Source: an uncultured Bacteroidota bacterium
GTDB lineage: Bacteria; Bacteroidota; Bacteroidia; Bacteroidales; P3
NCBI GenBank assembly: GCA_902774395.1
Contig: CACYIK010000010.1
Span: 1 to 64,000 of the forward strand
Reading direction: 5' to 3'
DNA length: 64,000 bases
The first letter of the stretch is position 1; every line of letters begins with the position of its first letter. The notes beneath the pieces are model-generated. The model was given only the letters and a program-made list of their open reading frames with translations, had not been told where the DNA came from and ran no database searches. Of the stretch, positions 1-8,800 are shown piece by piece. The translations under genes and the position numbers were made by a program.

Positions 1-163
1 CACCCCTCCGTCTCCGTTAAAAACGGAGCCACCTCCCCTCTGTCTGGCTCCAACGGAGACATGGCCTGCGACCGCAGTGGAGCAAACTTAGGGGAGGAGC
101 TGAATGGAAGGGGCAGAGCCCTAGGAGAGAAACAGAATAGAAACAATATCAACAAGATAAGCT
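1..163. repeat. GC-rich inverted-repeat element upstream of the T9SS plug gene
   Basis: No credible gene is seen here. The stretch holds nested inverted repeats. CCTCCCC near 32-38 pairs with GGGGAGG near 91-97, and inside lie CTCCGT-TAAAA-ACGGAG (about 12-27) and a second GTCT...AGAC pair (about 42-60). The pattern resembles the GC-rich palindromes inside tilS (1648-1745 and 2741-2777). It may be a dispersed hairpin element or the terminator of a gene left of the window. An 88-codon open frame from 61 overlaps the plug gene and has skewed composition, so it is not called. Confidence 0.5.
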
Positions 164-1423
164 ATGAAACAGACGATAGCAATGATGGCAGTACTGCTGC
201 TCGGCACGGTGACGTGGGGGCAGCGGGTGGTGACAGACTCGGCGTGGCGGAAGGATGTGAAGACGGTGCTGCTGACGCGCAGCGGCGTGGAGCTGGAGGC
301 TCCGGTGCTGACCCTGGGGAGCGCTGAACGGCTGCTGCTGCAGTTCGACATTCTGGCCGATGAGGGCGAGAACCTGCGATACAGCATAGCGCACTGCGAC
401 GCCAACTGGCGGCGCGACAACCTGGAGCCCTACGACTTCATCTCGGGCTTCGAATACGGCGAGATCGAGAATATCGAGTTCTCGTTCACCACGTTGCGCC
501 CCTACGTGCACTACCACCAGATGCTGCCGGCGAAGTACACACAGTTCACCCACTCGGGCAACTACCTGCTGGCGGTGACCGACGAGGAAGGCGACACCCT
601 GCTGACGCGGCGCTTCTGGGTGCAGGAGGGCAGCGTGGGGGTGAGCGCCGAGGTGACACGTCCCTACGACGGCATGGGCATCAAGCAACGGCAGGAGGTA
701 GACGTGAAAATTGAAAAATCGAAATTGAAAATTGAAAATTTCTCTGCTCCGCAGTTGCGGCCGGAGTGGGAGAGGGTGCTGGTGCAGCAGAACGGGCGGC
801 AGGACAACGCGCGGTGGCTGACATTCAGCGGATACGACGGCGCGAGCCTGTGCTACCGCTATCGTCAGGAAAATGTCTTCTACGGCGGCAACACGTTCCG
901 CTATTTCGACGCCTGCAACCTGCGTGCGCCAATGTACAACGTGCAGCGCATCGAAGAATACGGCGGCGAGGTGTTCGCCCTGCTGCGTCCCGAAGAGGAC
1001 CGGTCAAGAAAGCACTACCTCAGCGAGACGACGCTGAACGGCGGCATGAAGGTGAACGCCATGGACCGCAACAACCCGACGCTGGAGGCAGAATACGTGT
1101 GGGTGAACATCAACCTGCCCATGGCGCAGCCGTGGCTCGACAAGAGCGTCTACGTGGTGGGGCAGCTGACAGACTGGAAGCTCGACTCGACGAGCCGCAT
1201 GGAGTACCAGCCCGAGTTCAAGGCCTATGTGAAGCGGCTGCTGCTGAAGCAGGGGTACTATGCTTATCAGTTGCTGACGCAGAGCCCTCAATCAGGTAGT
1301 GCGACGGAGACGCTGGAGGGCGACCACATGGAGACGCCGAACAGCTACACCATATACGTCTATCACCGTGAGCCGAGCGATTTGGCCGACAGGCTGGTGG
1401 CGGTGAAGAGAATTAAGAATTAA
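164..1423 (+). CDS. T9SS plug-family protein (DUF5103)
   Basis: A 419-residue secreted protein starting with a signal peptide (MKQTIAMMAVLLLGTVTWGQ). The region after it, with blocks such as RYSIAHCDANW, FISGFEYGEIE and YTQFTHSGNYLL, matches the DUF5103 family as I recall it. A member of that family is the Plug subunit that closes the SprA translocon of the type IX secretion system, so an outer-membrane or periplasmic T9SS role is likely. The window contains several T9SS cargo genes, which fits. A 35-bp array of five 7-bp units (706-740) adds a Lys/Ile/Glu-rich stretch after about residue 181 without breaking the frame. The last codons and stop lie in another heptad array shared with the convergent tilS. 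Start chosen at the ATG that gives an intact signal peptide. Confidence 0.8.
   Translation: MKQTIAMMAVLLLGTVTWGQRVVTDSAWRKDVKTVLLTRSGVELEAPVLTLGSAERLLLQFDILADEGENLRYSIAHCDANWRRDNLEPYDFISGFEYGEIENIEFSFTTLRPYVHYHQMLPAKYTQFTHSGNYLLAVTDEEGDTLLTRRFWVQEGSVGVSAEVTRPYDGMGIKQRQEVDVKIEKSKLKIENFSAPQLRPEWERVLVQQNGRQDNARWLTFSGYDGASLCYRYRQENVFYGGNTFRYFDACNLRAPMYNVQRIEEYGGEVFALLRPEEDRSRKHYLSETTLNGGMKVNAMDRNNPTLEAEYVWVNINLPMAQPWLDKSVYVVGQLTDWKLDSTSRMEYQPEFKAYVKRLLLKQGYYAYQLLTQSPQSGSATETLEGDHMETPNSYTIYVYHREPSDLADRLVAVKRIKN
706..740. repeat. In-frame 7-bp array (GAAAATT type, 5 units) in the plug gene
   Basis: Five consecutive heptads: two perfect GAAAATT units at the end, one at the start, and two variants (GAAAAAT, CGAAATT) between them. 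In the gene's frame a perfect second unit would give AAT-TGA, a stop; the variants change it to AAA-TCG. The array ends exactly where the next codon would again be TGA. Confidence 0.85.
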
Positions 1424-1445
1424 AAATTAAAAATTAAGAATTAAG
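1411..1445. repeat. 7-bp array (AATTAAG/AATTAAA, 5 units) at a convergent gene junction
   Basis: Five exact heptads span the ends of two convergent genes. The array supplies the last codons and TAA stop of the plug gene (1421-1423) and the last codons and TAA stop of tilS (1434-1436). The 10-bp gap between the two stops is also array. No separate terminator hairpin is visible here. Confidence 0.85.
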
Positions 1446-2816
1446 AATTTTGTCTAGGCCGACGATTGATAACGCTTGGTCGTTTTCGTCGACGGTGACT
1501 AGGACGTATTGTCTCTCGATACGGGAGAGGCCTAGGTCTTTGAGGTAGTCGCTGACTAACTTTGAGTGACTGGGTGGCTGGGGGACTGAGTGGCTGGGGG
1601 ACTTGAGGCGGATGCGGTCGCCGGGGCGCCATGGGCGGACTCCCCCACCCTGCTGGGTATTACCTCCCTCTTGCTGGGTATTACCCCCACCCCGCCGCTG
1701 AAGCGGCACCCCTCCCTCAGGGAGGGGACGAGAATGGATGGGGCCTTCAGCCGTTTCCACTGGAGGGAGGGGATGGGGCGCGATGAGGAGGTGGCCCTGG
1801 TGGAGTTCGGCGACATGCGTCGGGGAGTGGAAAAGCTTCCCGTTTTCTTTGGCCTCGAGGATATCGGAGACCTGGGAGGCGTTGAAGCCGTAAGGACTGA
1901 TAATCTCAAAAATCAGGGAGTGAAGGGGAGTGAGAGGGAGTGAAAGGGAGTGAGAGGACAATAGAGATGGAAGGTCGATGGAAAGTATTTCTATGGGGAG
2001 ATTGGTGAGGAGTGATGAGTGATGAGTGATGAGTGATGATCGAAGTTGCTCAATATATTCCTTATATAATAGTTCGGTGTCGTGTAGGCGCTCGATATTG
2101 GCGGCCATGGTGGTGTCGACAGAGGGGTAGAGCTCGCGCAGCAGCGGCATGAGGCGATGGCGTATCTGGTTGCGACGTGCGTCGAGTTCGGCATTGGTGT
2201 GGTCCTCGACATAGTCGAGGTGGTTTTCCTTAATATACGCGTCAATTTCAGCACGACTGAACGACAATAGCGGCCGAATAATTCTTAATTCTACATTCTT
2301 AATTCTTAATTCCGAAACAGGTCGTATGCCGTGCAGGCCGGCGATGCCGGTGCCGCGGAAGAGGTTGAGGAAGAAGGTCTCGATGGAGTCGTCGCGGTGG
2401 TGGGCGGTGGCGACGGGCGTGAGGAGTGATGAATGATGAGTGATGAATGATGAATGTTGAATGATGAGTTGGGCGAAGTAGTCGTAGCGGAGGTGACGGG
2501 CGGCTTCCTCGATGCTTTGACTGTGGGCGGCGGCGTAGGCGCGTGTGTCGAAGTGGGCCACATGGCATTCGACGCCGTAGCGTTCCGCCAGCCGGCGGAC
2601 GAACGCCTCGTCGCGGTCGCAGTCGCCAGGGCGCAGGCTGAAGTTGCAGTGGGCTATAGCGAAGGGTATGCCGGCGCGGTGGAAGAGGTCGGCCATGCAT
2701 ACGGAGTCGCGGCCACCGCTGACGGCCAAGAGTACAGACTCACCCCCACCCCCTCTCCCTGAAGGAGAGGGGAGCAGGTGATTCTGTTCGATATAGCCTA
2801 TGAAGCGGTCGAGCAT
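1434..2816 (-). CDS. tilS: tRNA(Ile)-lysidine synthase TilS, with many repeat insertions
   Basis: TilS ligates lysine to C34 of the CAU-anticodon tRNA-Ile so that it reads AUA; it is normally essential. The ATP-PP loop is visible as VLLAVSGGRDS, followed by HCNF, SIEEAARHLRYDYF, ATAHHRDDSIET and NLFRGTGIAGLHGI, in the usual order. The C-terminal domain ends with GDRIR and a KLVSDYL block. The ATG at 2816 overlaps the stop of the upstream giant gene by one base (TGATG), which suggests coupled translation; a TTG one codon upstream is also possible. About 460 residues. The coding region is interrupted at eight places by low-complexity segments encoded by short tandem repeats or palindromes, all in frame and mostly between conserved blocks (positions given in findings). 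Assignment is sure; activity is inferred from intact motifs. Confidence 0.93.
   Translation of the reverse strand: MLDRFIGYIEQNHLLPSPSGRGGGGESVLLAVSGGRDSVCMADLFHRAGIPFAIAHCNFSLRPGDCDRDEAFVRRLAERYGVECHVAHFDTRAYAAAHSQSIEEAARHLRYDYFAQLIIQHSSFITHHSSLLTPVATAHHRDDSIETFFLNLFRGTGIAGLHGIRPVSELRIKNVELRIIRPLLSFSRAEIDAYIKENHLDYVEDHTNAELDARRNQIRHRLMPLLRELYPSVDTTMAANIERLHDTELLYKEYIEQLRSSLITHHSSLLTNLPIEILSIDLPSLLSSHSLSLPLTPLHSLIFEIISPYGFNASQVSDILEAKENGKLFHSPTHVAELHQGHLLIAPHPLPPVETAEGPIHSRPLPEGGVPLQRRGGGNTQQEGGNTQQGGGVRPWRPGDRIRLKSPSHSVPQPPSHSKLVSDYLKDLGLSRIERQYVLVTVDENDQALSIVGLDKILNS
1568..1607. repeat. 8-bp array inside tilS
   Basis: Alternating octamers GACTGGGT / GGCTGGGG repeated about twice plus a partial unit. 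On the tilS strand they encode a Ser/Pro/His-rich stretch (SPSHSVPQPPSHSK) just before the KLVSDYL block of the C-terminal domain. Confidence 0.75.
1648..1745. repeat. GC-rich palindromes plus a 20-bp direct repeat inside tilS
   Basis: Two near-identical copies of about 20 bp (core CTGGGTATTACC) are followed by two small hairpins: GCCGCTGAAGCGGC and CCCCTCCCTCAGGGAGGGG. On the tilS strand the region encodes RPLPEGGVPLQRRGGG and two NTQQ-Gly units, which have no counterpart in ordinary TilS as far as I know. Confidence 0.75.
1917..1956. repeat. 10-bp array (GGAGTGARAG, 4 units) inside tilS
   Basis: Four consecutive 10-bp units alternate GGAGTGAAGG/GGAGTGAGAG. The tilS strand reads SLLSSHSLSLPLTPLHS in frame. 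Confidence 0.8.
2005..2039. repeat. 7-bp array (GTGATGA, 5 units) inside tilS
   Basis: One GTGAGGA and four perfect GTGATGA heptads. The tilS strand (TCATCAC) reads [15 protein letters not shown] in frame, inserted in the helical region after the catalytic domain. Confidence 0.9.
2281..2308. repeat. 7-bp array (ATTCTTA, 4 units) inside tilS with a stop-removing variant
   Basis: Three ATTCTTA heptads and one ATTCTAC. On the tilS strand the perfect unit would place TAA in frame; the variant unit turns that codon into GTA. The product is ELRIKNVELRI just before the RPLL block. Confidence 0.88.
2424..2465. repeat. 7-bp array (GARTGAT, 6 units) inside tilS
   Basis: Six heptads alternate GAGTGAT and GAATGAT with one GAATGTT. 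The tilS strand reads IIQHSSFITHHSSLLT directly before the conserved ATAHHRDD block. Confidence 0.9.
2741..2777. repeat. GC-rich palindrome inside tilS
   Basis: A CTCTCCCT-GAA-GGAGAG inverted repeat lies between the N-terminal helix and the ATP loop of tilS. It encodes SPSGRGGGGES. Confidence 0.7.
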
Positions 2817-5800
2817 CAACGCATGATCATTTTCTTCATCAGGCGCTGGCCGTCGACCTCGATGCCGTAGTAGTAGAAGCCGGCGGGGTAGGCGTCCATA
2901 TTGATGGTGATCGACTGGGGGCCTGCGCCGTAGCGGCGTTCCATGCTGTTGACCACATGGCCCATGGCGTCGATGACGAAGAAGCGCACATTGGCAGGAG
3001 TAGGAAGGCTGAAGGGGATGGTGGTGAAGCCACTGAAGGGGTTGGGGTAGTTCTGGTCGAGGGTGAGCTTGAGGTCGTCGACAACGGGGGCGTCGCTGGG
3101 GTCGTAGTAGTTGATGACATCGACGACGGTGGTCTCGTTGTTGGTGGTGTTGGATTCACCCATCAGGACAACACGTCCGCTGCCCACATAGCTGCGGGTG
3201 GGGCTCTTGGGAACACGGTTCCTCTCGGGCTCCTGCGGAGTGTTCTCGAGTTCGATATGCACGGTCTCGCCGGCATGGATCATCGCATAGGTATTGAAGG
3301 AGAGCGGTACATTGTTGACGGTGCCGCGAATCTGGATAGGCGTGATGGGGAGGAGCGTGAGGTTGCCGTTGTTGCGTATCTGTATGAAGGTACGGCAGAG
3401 CGGGCCTGCATTCTCCTCGACGATGACGCGCTGCACCTCGAGGTCGATGTACTGTCTGGCGATGACCGAGGTGGTGTCGTTGGCGGGGTCGTTGTCGCCC
3501 TGGATGTGGACGAAGCCTGTGACCGTCGGGTACCTGGCCGGACGTGTCGGGAGCGTCATATTGAAGACATGGTAGGCCGTGGTGAGTGCCGGGATAGGCT
3601 GTGCACGGTAGTAGGTCTCGCGGTAGGTAGTGTTGGTGTCGTTGTCGATGTAGAAGCCCACCTCGAAGTTGTTGGCGCCACGTGCGCCACGGTTGTCGAT
3701 GACGAGCTCGAAGCGCACCTCGTTGAAGTCGGAGGTGTCGACGATGACGGCGGTGGCGGCGAGGTCGGTAACCGAGGAGATACCCTCGACATGCTTCGTA
3801 ACGGTGTCGTTGTAAACATACTCGTTGGAATCACACTTGGCGATACCGGTGAGACGCATGATACCCATGGCGGCGTGCAGCTTGTGATGGAAGGTGTAGT
3901 TGAAGTATTCCATGGACATGAGCGGACGGCCGAGGTAGTCGGAGAAGTTGACGTCCTCGTCGATGCGGTTGCGGCCGTTGACGAGATAGGAGAGGCGTGC
4001 CGTGGTGAGGGGCTGCAGTCCGAAGTTACGGATGCGTAGGGTGACGGTGACCGTGGTGTCGCCCGCGATGACCGAGGAGAGCGGGTAGATGAAGGAGTGG
4101 GCGCTGATGTCGTTGGTCAGCGGGTAGAGGCTGTAGGTGCGGGTGCACGTGTCGTTGTCGCGGTAGAGGTCATCGCCGGTAAGGTTGGTGAAAGCCTTGA
4201 TGTCGAAAGTCTCGGGGTAGTCGCTGGTGATGACGAAGGGCGAGGTGAAGAGGAAGGTGTCGAGACCACCGTTAGGCGGGATAGCGCAGGTGGCATTGAG
4301 AATCTTGGGCAGGTTGGTGCCATAGTGGATATATCCCAGCTGGATGCTGCGCAGGGTATCGTAGCCGTAGTTCCTGACGACGACCTTGGGATAGATGGTC
4401 TGACCGTAGGAGGGGTTCTGAGGCTCGATGATAGCCACGACGCCGCAGTCGATCTGACGCTGGGCGCGGCCCAGGTAGAAGTCGTCGATGGCGCAGCCCT
4501 CGCCGTATGCCGAGGAGGCGGTGGTGCCGATGGGCGTGCGGTAGACGAAGCGGAACTGGAGGTGCTCGTTGAAGTCGTCGGAGACTTGCTGTGTCTTGAA
4601 CCAGTAGCGGTTGTAGCTGTTGCCGCTGGTGGTATTGTCGAAAACACGGTCATCGTCGTTGTTGTACCAGTTGGTAGTAGAGTCGGCGTCGAGTTTGATC
4701 CACTTGTTCTCGTAGCTATAGAACTCGACCGTCAGCGAGCTGCCGTTGATGAGGTTGCGGCGGAGGTAGAAGGCGAGGGTGTCGGCCTTGAGCTGTGCGA
4801 TGTTGATAATCGGGCTATAGAGGTAGCTGACATTGCCGCGCTTACCGCTGACGATATTGTTCTCGATGTCGGTAACCCAGGCGTTGGCGTCGGAATAGGC
4901 GTTACGCAGGTAGCGTGTCTTGTTGGGAGTGCCAAGTTGCCAGTAGTTATGGGTGAAGAGGTTTCTGCCTGAGGGAGCATACCATCCGTCGTTGACTTCG
5001 AATTGGTCGTTGAGAATAACGGTGGTCTCCCCGAAGCGGTAGTACTCCTGGATGATGGTGTCGTTGGCGTAGTTCTCGTCGCCCTCGACGTTATGGTATA
5101 CATGGAGCGTACTGAGGCCATAGGGGAAGGCATGAGGCGGCAGGCTGACGATAGCGCTGCGGCCGGGATAGACGGTGCCGGTGTAGGTGACGGTACCGGC
5201 GACGGTAGTGTCGGCGGGGTCGTTATTCCGGGAGTCGAAATAGTAGGTGAAGGTGGGGTTGGTCACCGCCATGGAGCCCTTGTTGGCGAAGCGGAAGGAG
5301 ACGGTCTTGGCGAGTTCGTCGCGGATGAGGTAGCTGCGGGGGCTGACAATCTGCGCAACGGCAATATCCGTGGGATTGACATGCTCGTCGACGAAGAGCA
5401 GGAAGTCGAGGGTGTGGCCGTCCTTATCGGCGGGGACGCCGGTATAGGGATTGGTGCCATCAGCGATGTCCTCATAGGCAGCGACAGCAATACGCATACG
5501 CATATAGCCCAGCGAGGCATTGTTGGCGATGGAGAGCAGGGTGCGGAAGGCCTGGTCGTTATAGAAGGCCTCGCCGGAGATCAGCGTCTCGTCAGCGGTG
5601 AAGGTGCCGCTACGGTTGTAGTCGATGAAGACCCATACCTTGCAGCGTTCGCGCTGGTTCTCGGCGTTGGCGGGAGTCACCTCGAGGATGAGCGAGTCGG
5701 TGAGGCCGCGTGTGACATGCAGGACAGGGTAGTCGCGGGTAGCGACATTGTAGGTACCGAGGACCGTAAGGCCACGCTGCAACGGCGGCATGTCGAGGTC

Positions 5801-8800
5801 AATCTCATTGAAGGAGACGCGTGTCACATCGAACGAGGGATCGCCCGACTGGGAGGGGTCATACGTGCTCTCGGCGAGAGATCTGAAGGTATAGGCCGTA
5901 CGGAGGGTGTCGTTGCGACGGACGTCGTCGGAGGGCAGGTCGGTCCATACGTTGAGGGTGTAGGTCTGGGCAGTGGTGGGGGTAGTGATATTAAGCAGTT
6001 TATTGAAGGTAAACACATAGGGTTGGTCGGGAGCGACGGTAGCCCTGATAGTGTCGGTGATGGTCTGCACCACAGTGTTACCCCTCTTGAGCTGGAAGGT
6101 GATGGGAATATTGCTCTGTGCGCTGGTACCGTAGTTGTTGACACGAACACGCACGGTATCGTTCTCCATATAGACGCGGCTTCCCAACGGAGCGAGGACA
6201 TCCTCGATAGCCATGTCGTTAGGTATACGCGGAGCCATTCTGACAGTCACTTTGGAGAAGTGGCTTGGGCAGCCTTTAGCGGATTGGCAGTTGAGGTAGT
6301 AGACCGCGGAGTCGAAATATTGCGGGGTATTGGTCCAAAGTGTCGAGGCGTTGTACTTGGCCGCAGTGTAAGGCGTCTGCAAATAGTTAGTGGCAGGGAA
6401 GAATATGATGGAGCTGGTTGAGTCGTTGTACCAACGGATGGGGATGGAGTTCTCCTGCGAGGCCCTGACGGCACCCCAAGTGCCGTAGTCCAAGACGGTG
6501 TCGTAGCCCACTGGCGGCACGGGAGTGAAGTAGGAGTTGATGGTGGAACCGGCAATTGTGTCGTTATGGGGAAGGACATCGAGGTCGTGGTGGCACCAGC
6601 CCTTGATACGTATAGTGAGGTCGGTAGCCAAGCCCGTAGGATAGAGGTTGACGCTCGTGGGCATCGCAAGGGTGAGTTCGTTGTTGATGAGGAGTTGGTT
6701 GGGGAAGGTGATGTCGGCCTCGACGGTGTCGGGCATGGTGGAGACAGTGGTGCCGACCGGCGTGAGGATTCGCGGCAAGAAACCAATCCTCACCGGGGTT
6801 CCCATCGTGATAGGTTTGAAGCCCACGTTCTTGACTTTCAGCTGGAGGATAGTGTTTTTACGTCCGCAGCCGTCGGAAGAGGCTGTCGAGGTGGCTCTGG
6901 CCTCGAGGTTAAAAGCGGGAGCCAGGAAGACCTCTGCAGTGCGGTCGTTGTCGCTGAGAGAGGTGTCGCCCGGCAGGAGCACGACGACATGGACCGTATG
7001 GCGGTTGATGATGCCGTAGGGCGCAGGCATCATGATGGAGTCGAACTTATGCTGCTCGACATCGAAGGTGCCCAGGTTCTTGTTGGGCGTGCGTGTCTGG
7101 GCCTCGTGGCCCTCGATGTAGGCGTACCACATGACGTTATCCTCAATGGAGCGTCCGTTGTTGTAGAACTTGGCCACGACGAGCACCGAGTCGCCCTCGA
7201 TATTCTTCGGCATCTTGTTGGGATAGGAGAAGTTGGTATCGACAGGAACGAAGGGTTTGATGATGTCGACCACGGCCATGTCGTGGGTGAGGAGTTCCAT
7301 CTCGTGGGCGCCGATGGTAGGTGCCGGGATAGCCATACGAGGTCTGCCGTCGATATCATCGGTCACCTCGTCGGTGTACTGAGCCTTCGAGACGAAGTTG
7401 GTCATCACCAAGTGGAGGTCGGAGACGGAGACGAAGGAGGGCTGCAGGGTATCCTGCGAGTTAGCGTCATCGCTGTTGGCAGCCTGGAGAGCGGCGAGGT
7501 TAGCACGGAACTGACCGCCCCAGTAGAACGGATGGGTACTCTCGGTATAGTAACCGTTGAAGTTGGAGATGATGACAGTGTTGTTGGCGGCGACGTAGTA
7601 GGCGTAGCCCTTGCTGAAGTTGGAGAAGATATTGTTCATCACCTGGATGTTGCTGACCGAGGCGGAGGCGTGGAACGCTTCCGTAGTCTCCAGGTACTGG
7701 GTAGCAGCCGCGGTGGTGGCGCAGTTGACGCGGACGGTGTTGTAGTAAACCTTGACGTTGGCACTCATACTGTCAAGCCAGATGCCGCTGGGCTTACGTC
7801 CGCTAGGCAGGTCGGCAGAGCCGCTACCCTCGCAGCTAATCATGTTGTTGACGATGAAGCCGGGGTTGGAGGAGACGCTGCCGATACGTTCGAGCTGCAT
7901 ACCCATCTTACCACCGTTCTTGGGGTCGAGGAGGTTGATGACATTCTTCTCGACGAGGAAGGTGCCCGAGGTGCGAGAGATGACAAGACCTCTCAGCGAG
8001 CGACCAGTCGTGTTGGGGACTCCCGAGGTGATGCGGTTGGACCTGATGACGAGGTCGTTAATTCCTCTCAGGTCGACACCCACCTTCCAGAAGCCGGTTA
8101 AGTAGTTGTTCTCCAGCAGGATGTTGGAGTAGCCAACACGTGTTCCGGTGCTATGGATGGAGTAGAAGCCACTGTCGATGATGCTGTTACGTATCGTCAG
8201 GTTGGAGATGCCGTCACCAAGGACCACGCACGAAGCGTTATCGTTGTTGACTGTACCCTTGACCTTGATAGAGAGGTTGTCGAGGGTAATATTGGTGCCT
8301 TTCTCCATCACCAATGCGTTGGCATAGTTGCCTGCGTTGCCTGTGGCGGTGGGACGGGCCTCGATGCGGAAGTTGCGGAGGGTCACATAAGAGGCGCTGT
8401 CGAGTCTGAAGACATAGTTGGAATCCTGTGTCGTGGCAGCGGTGAGCAGCACGTTTCTGAGGCCTTCGCCAACGAAGGTGACGGTATTGTTCACGGAGGC
8501 TCCCTTGACGGTCGACAGGGCGACCTGCTCCTGATAGATGCCATTGCCCACGCTGAAAGTCACAGGGCCAACGATACCCGCTATATTCAGCGTGTCGATA
8601 GCCTCGCCGAAAGAGTGGTAGTCGGCGGCGCTGTCGGAGGAGATGGTATAGGTACCGCCGCAGAAGGTCACCAGGATGGAGCACGAGATGGTATCGTTGC
8701 TCGCGATGCTGTCGTTGGCGGAGTGAGCCACGGCGGTGAGGCTATGGCGTCCCGGCGTCAGCTGACGTCTGAGAATCGTCACGGTATCGGTGGCTCCGGA

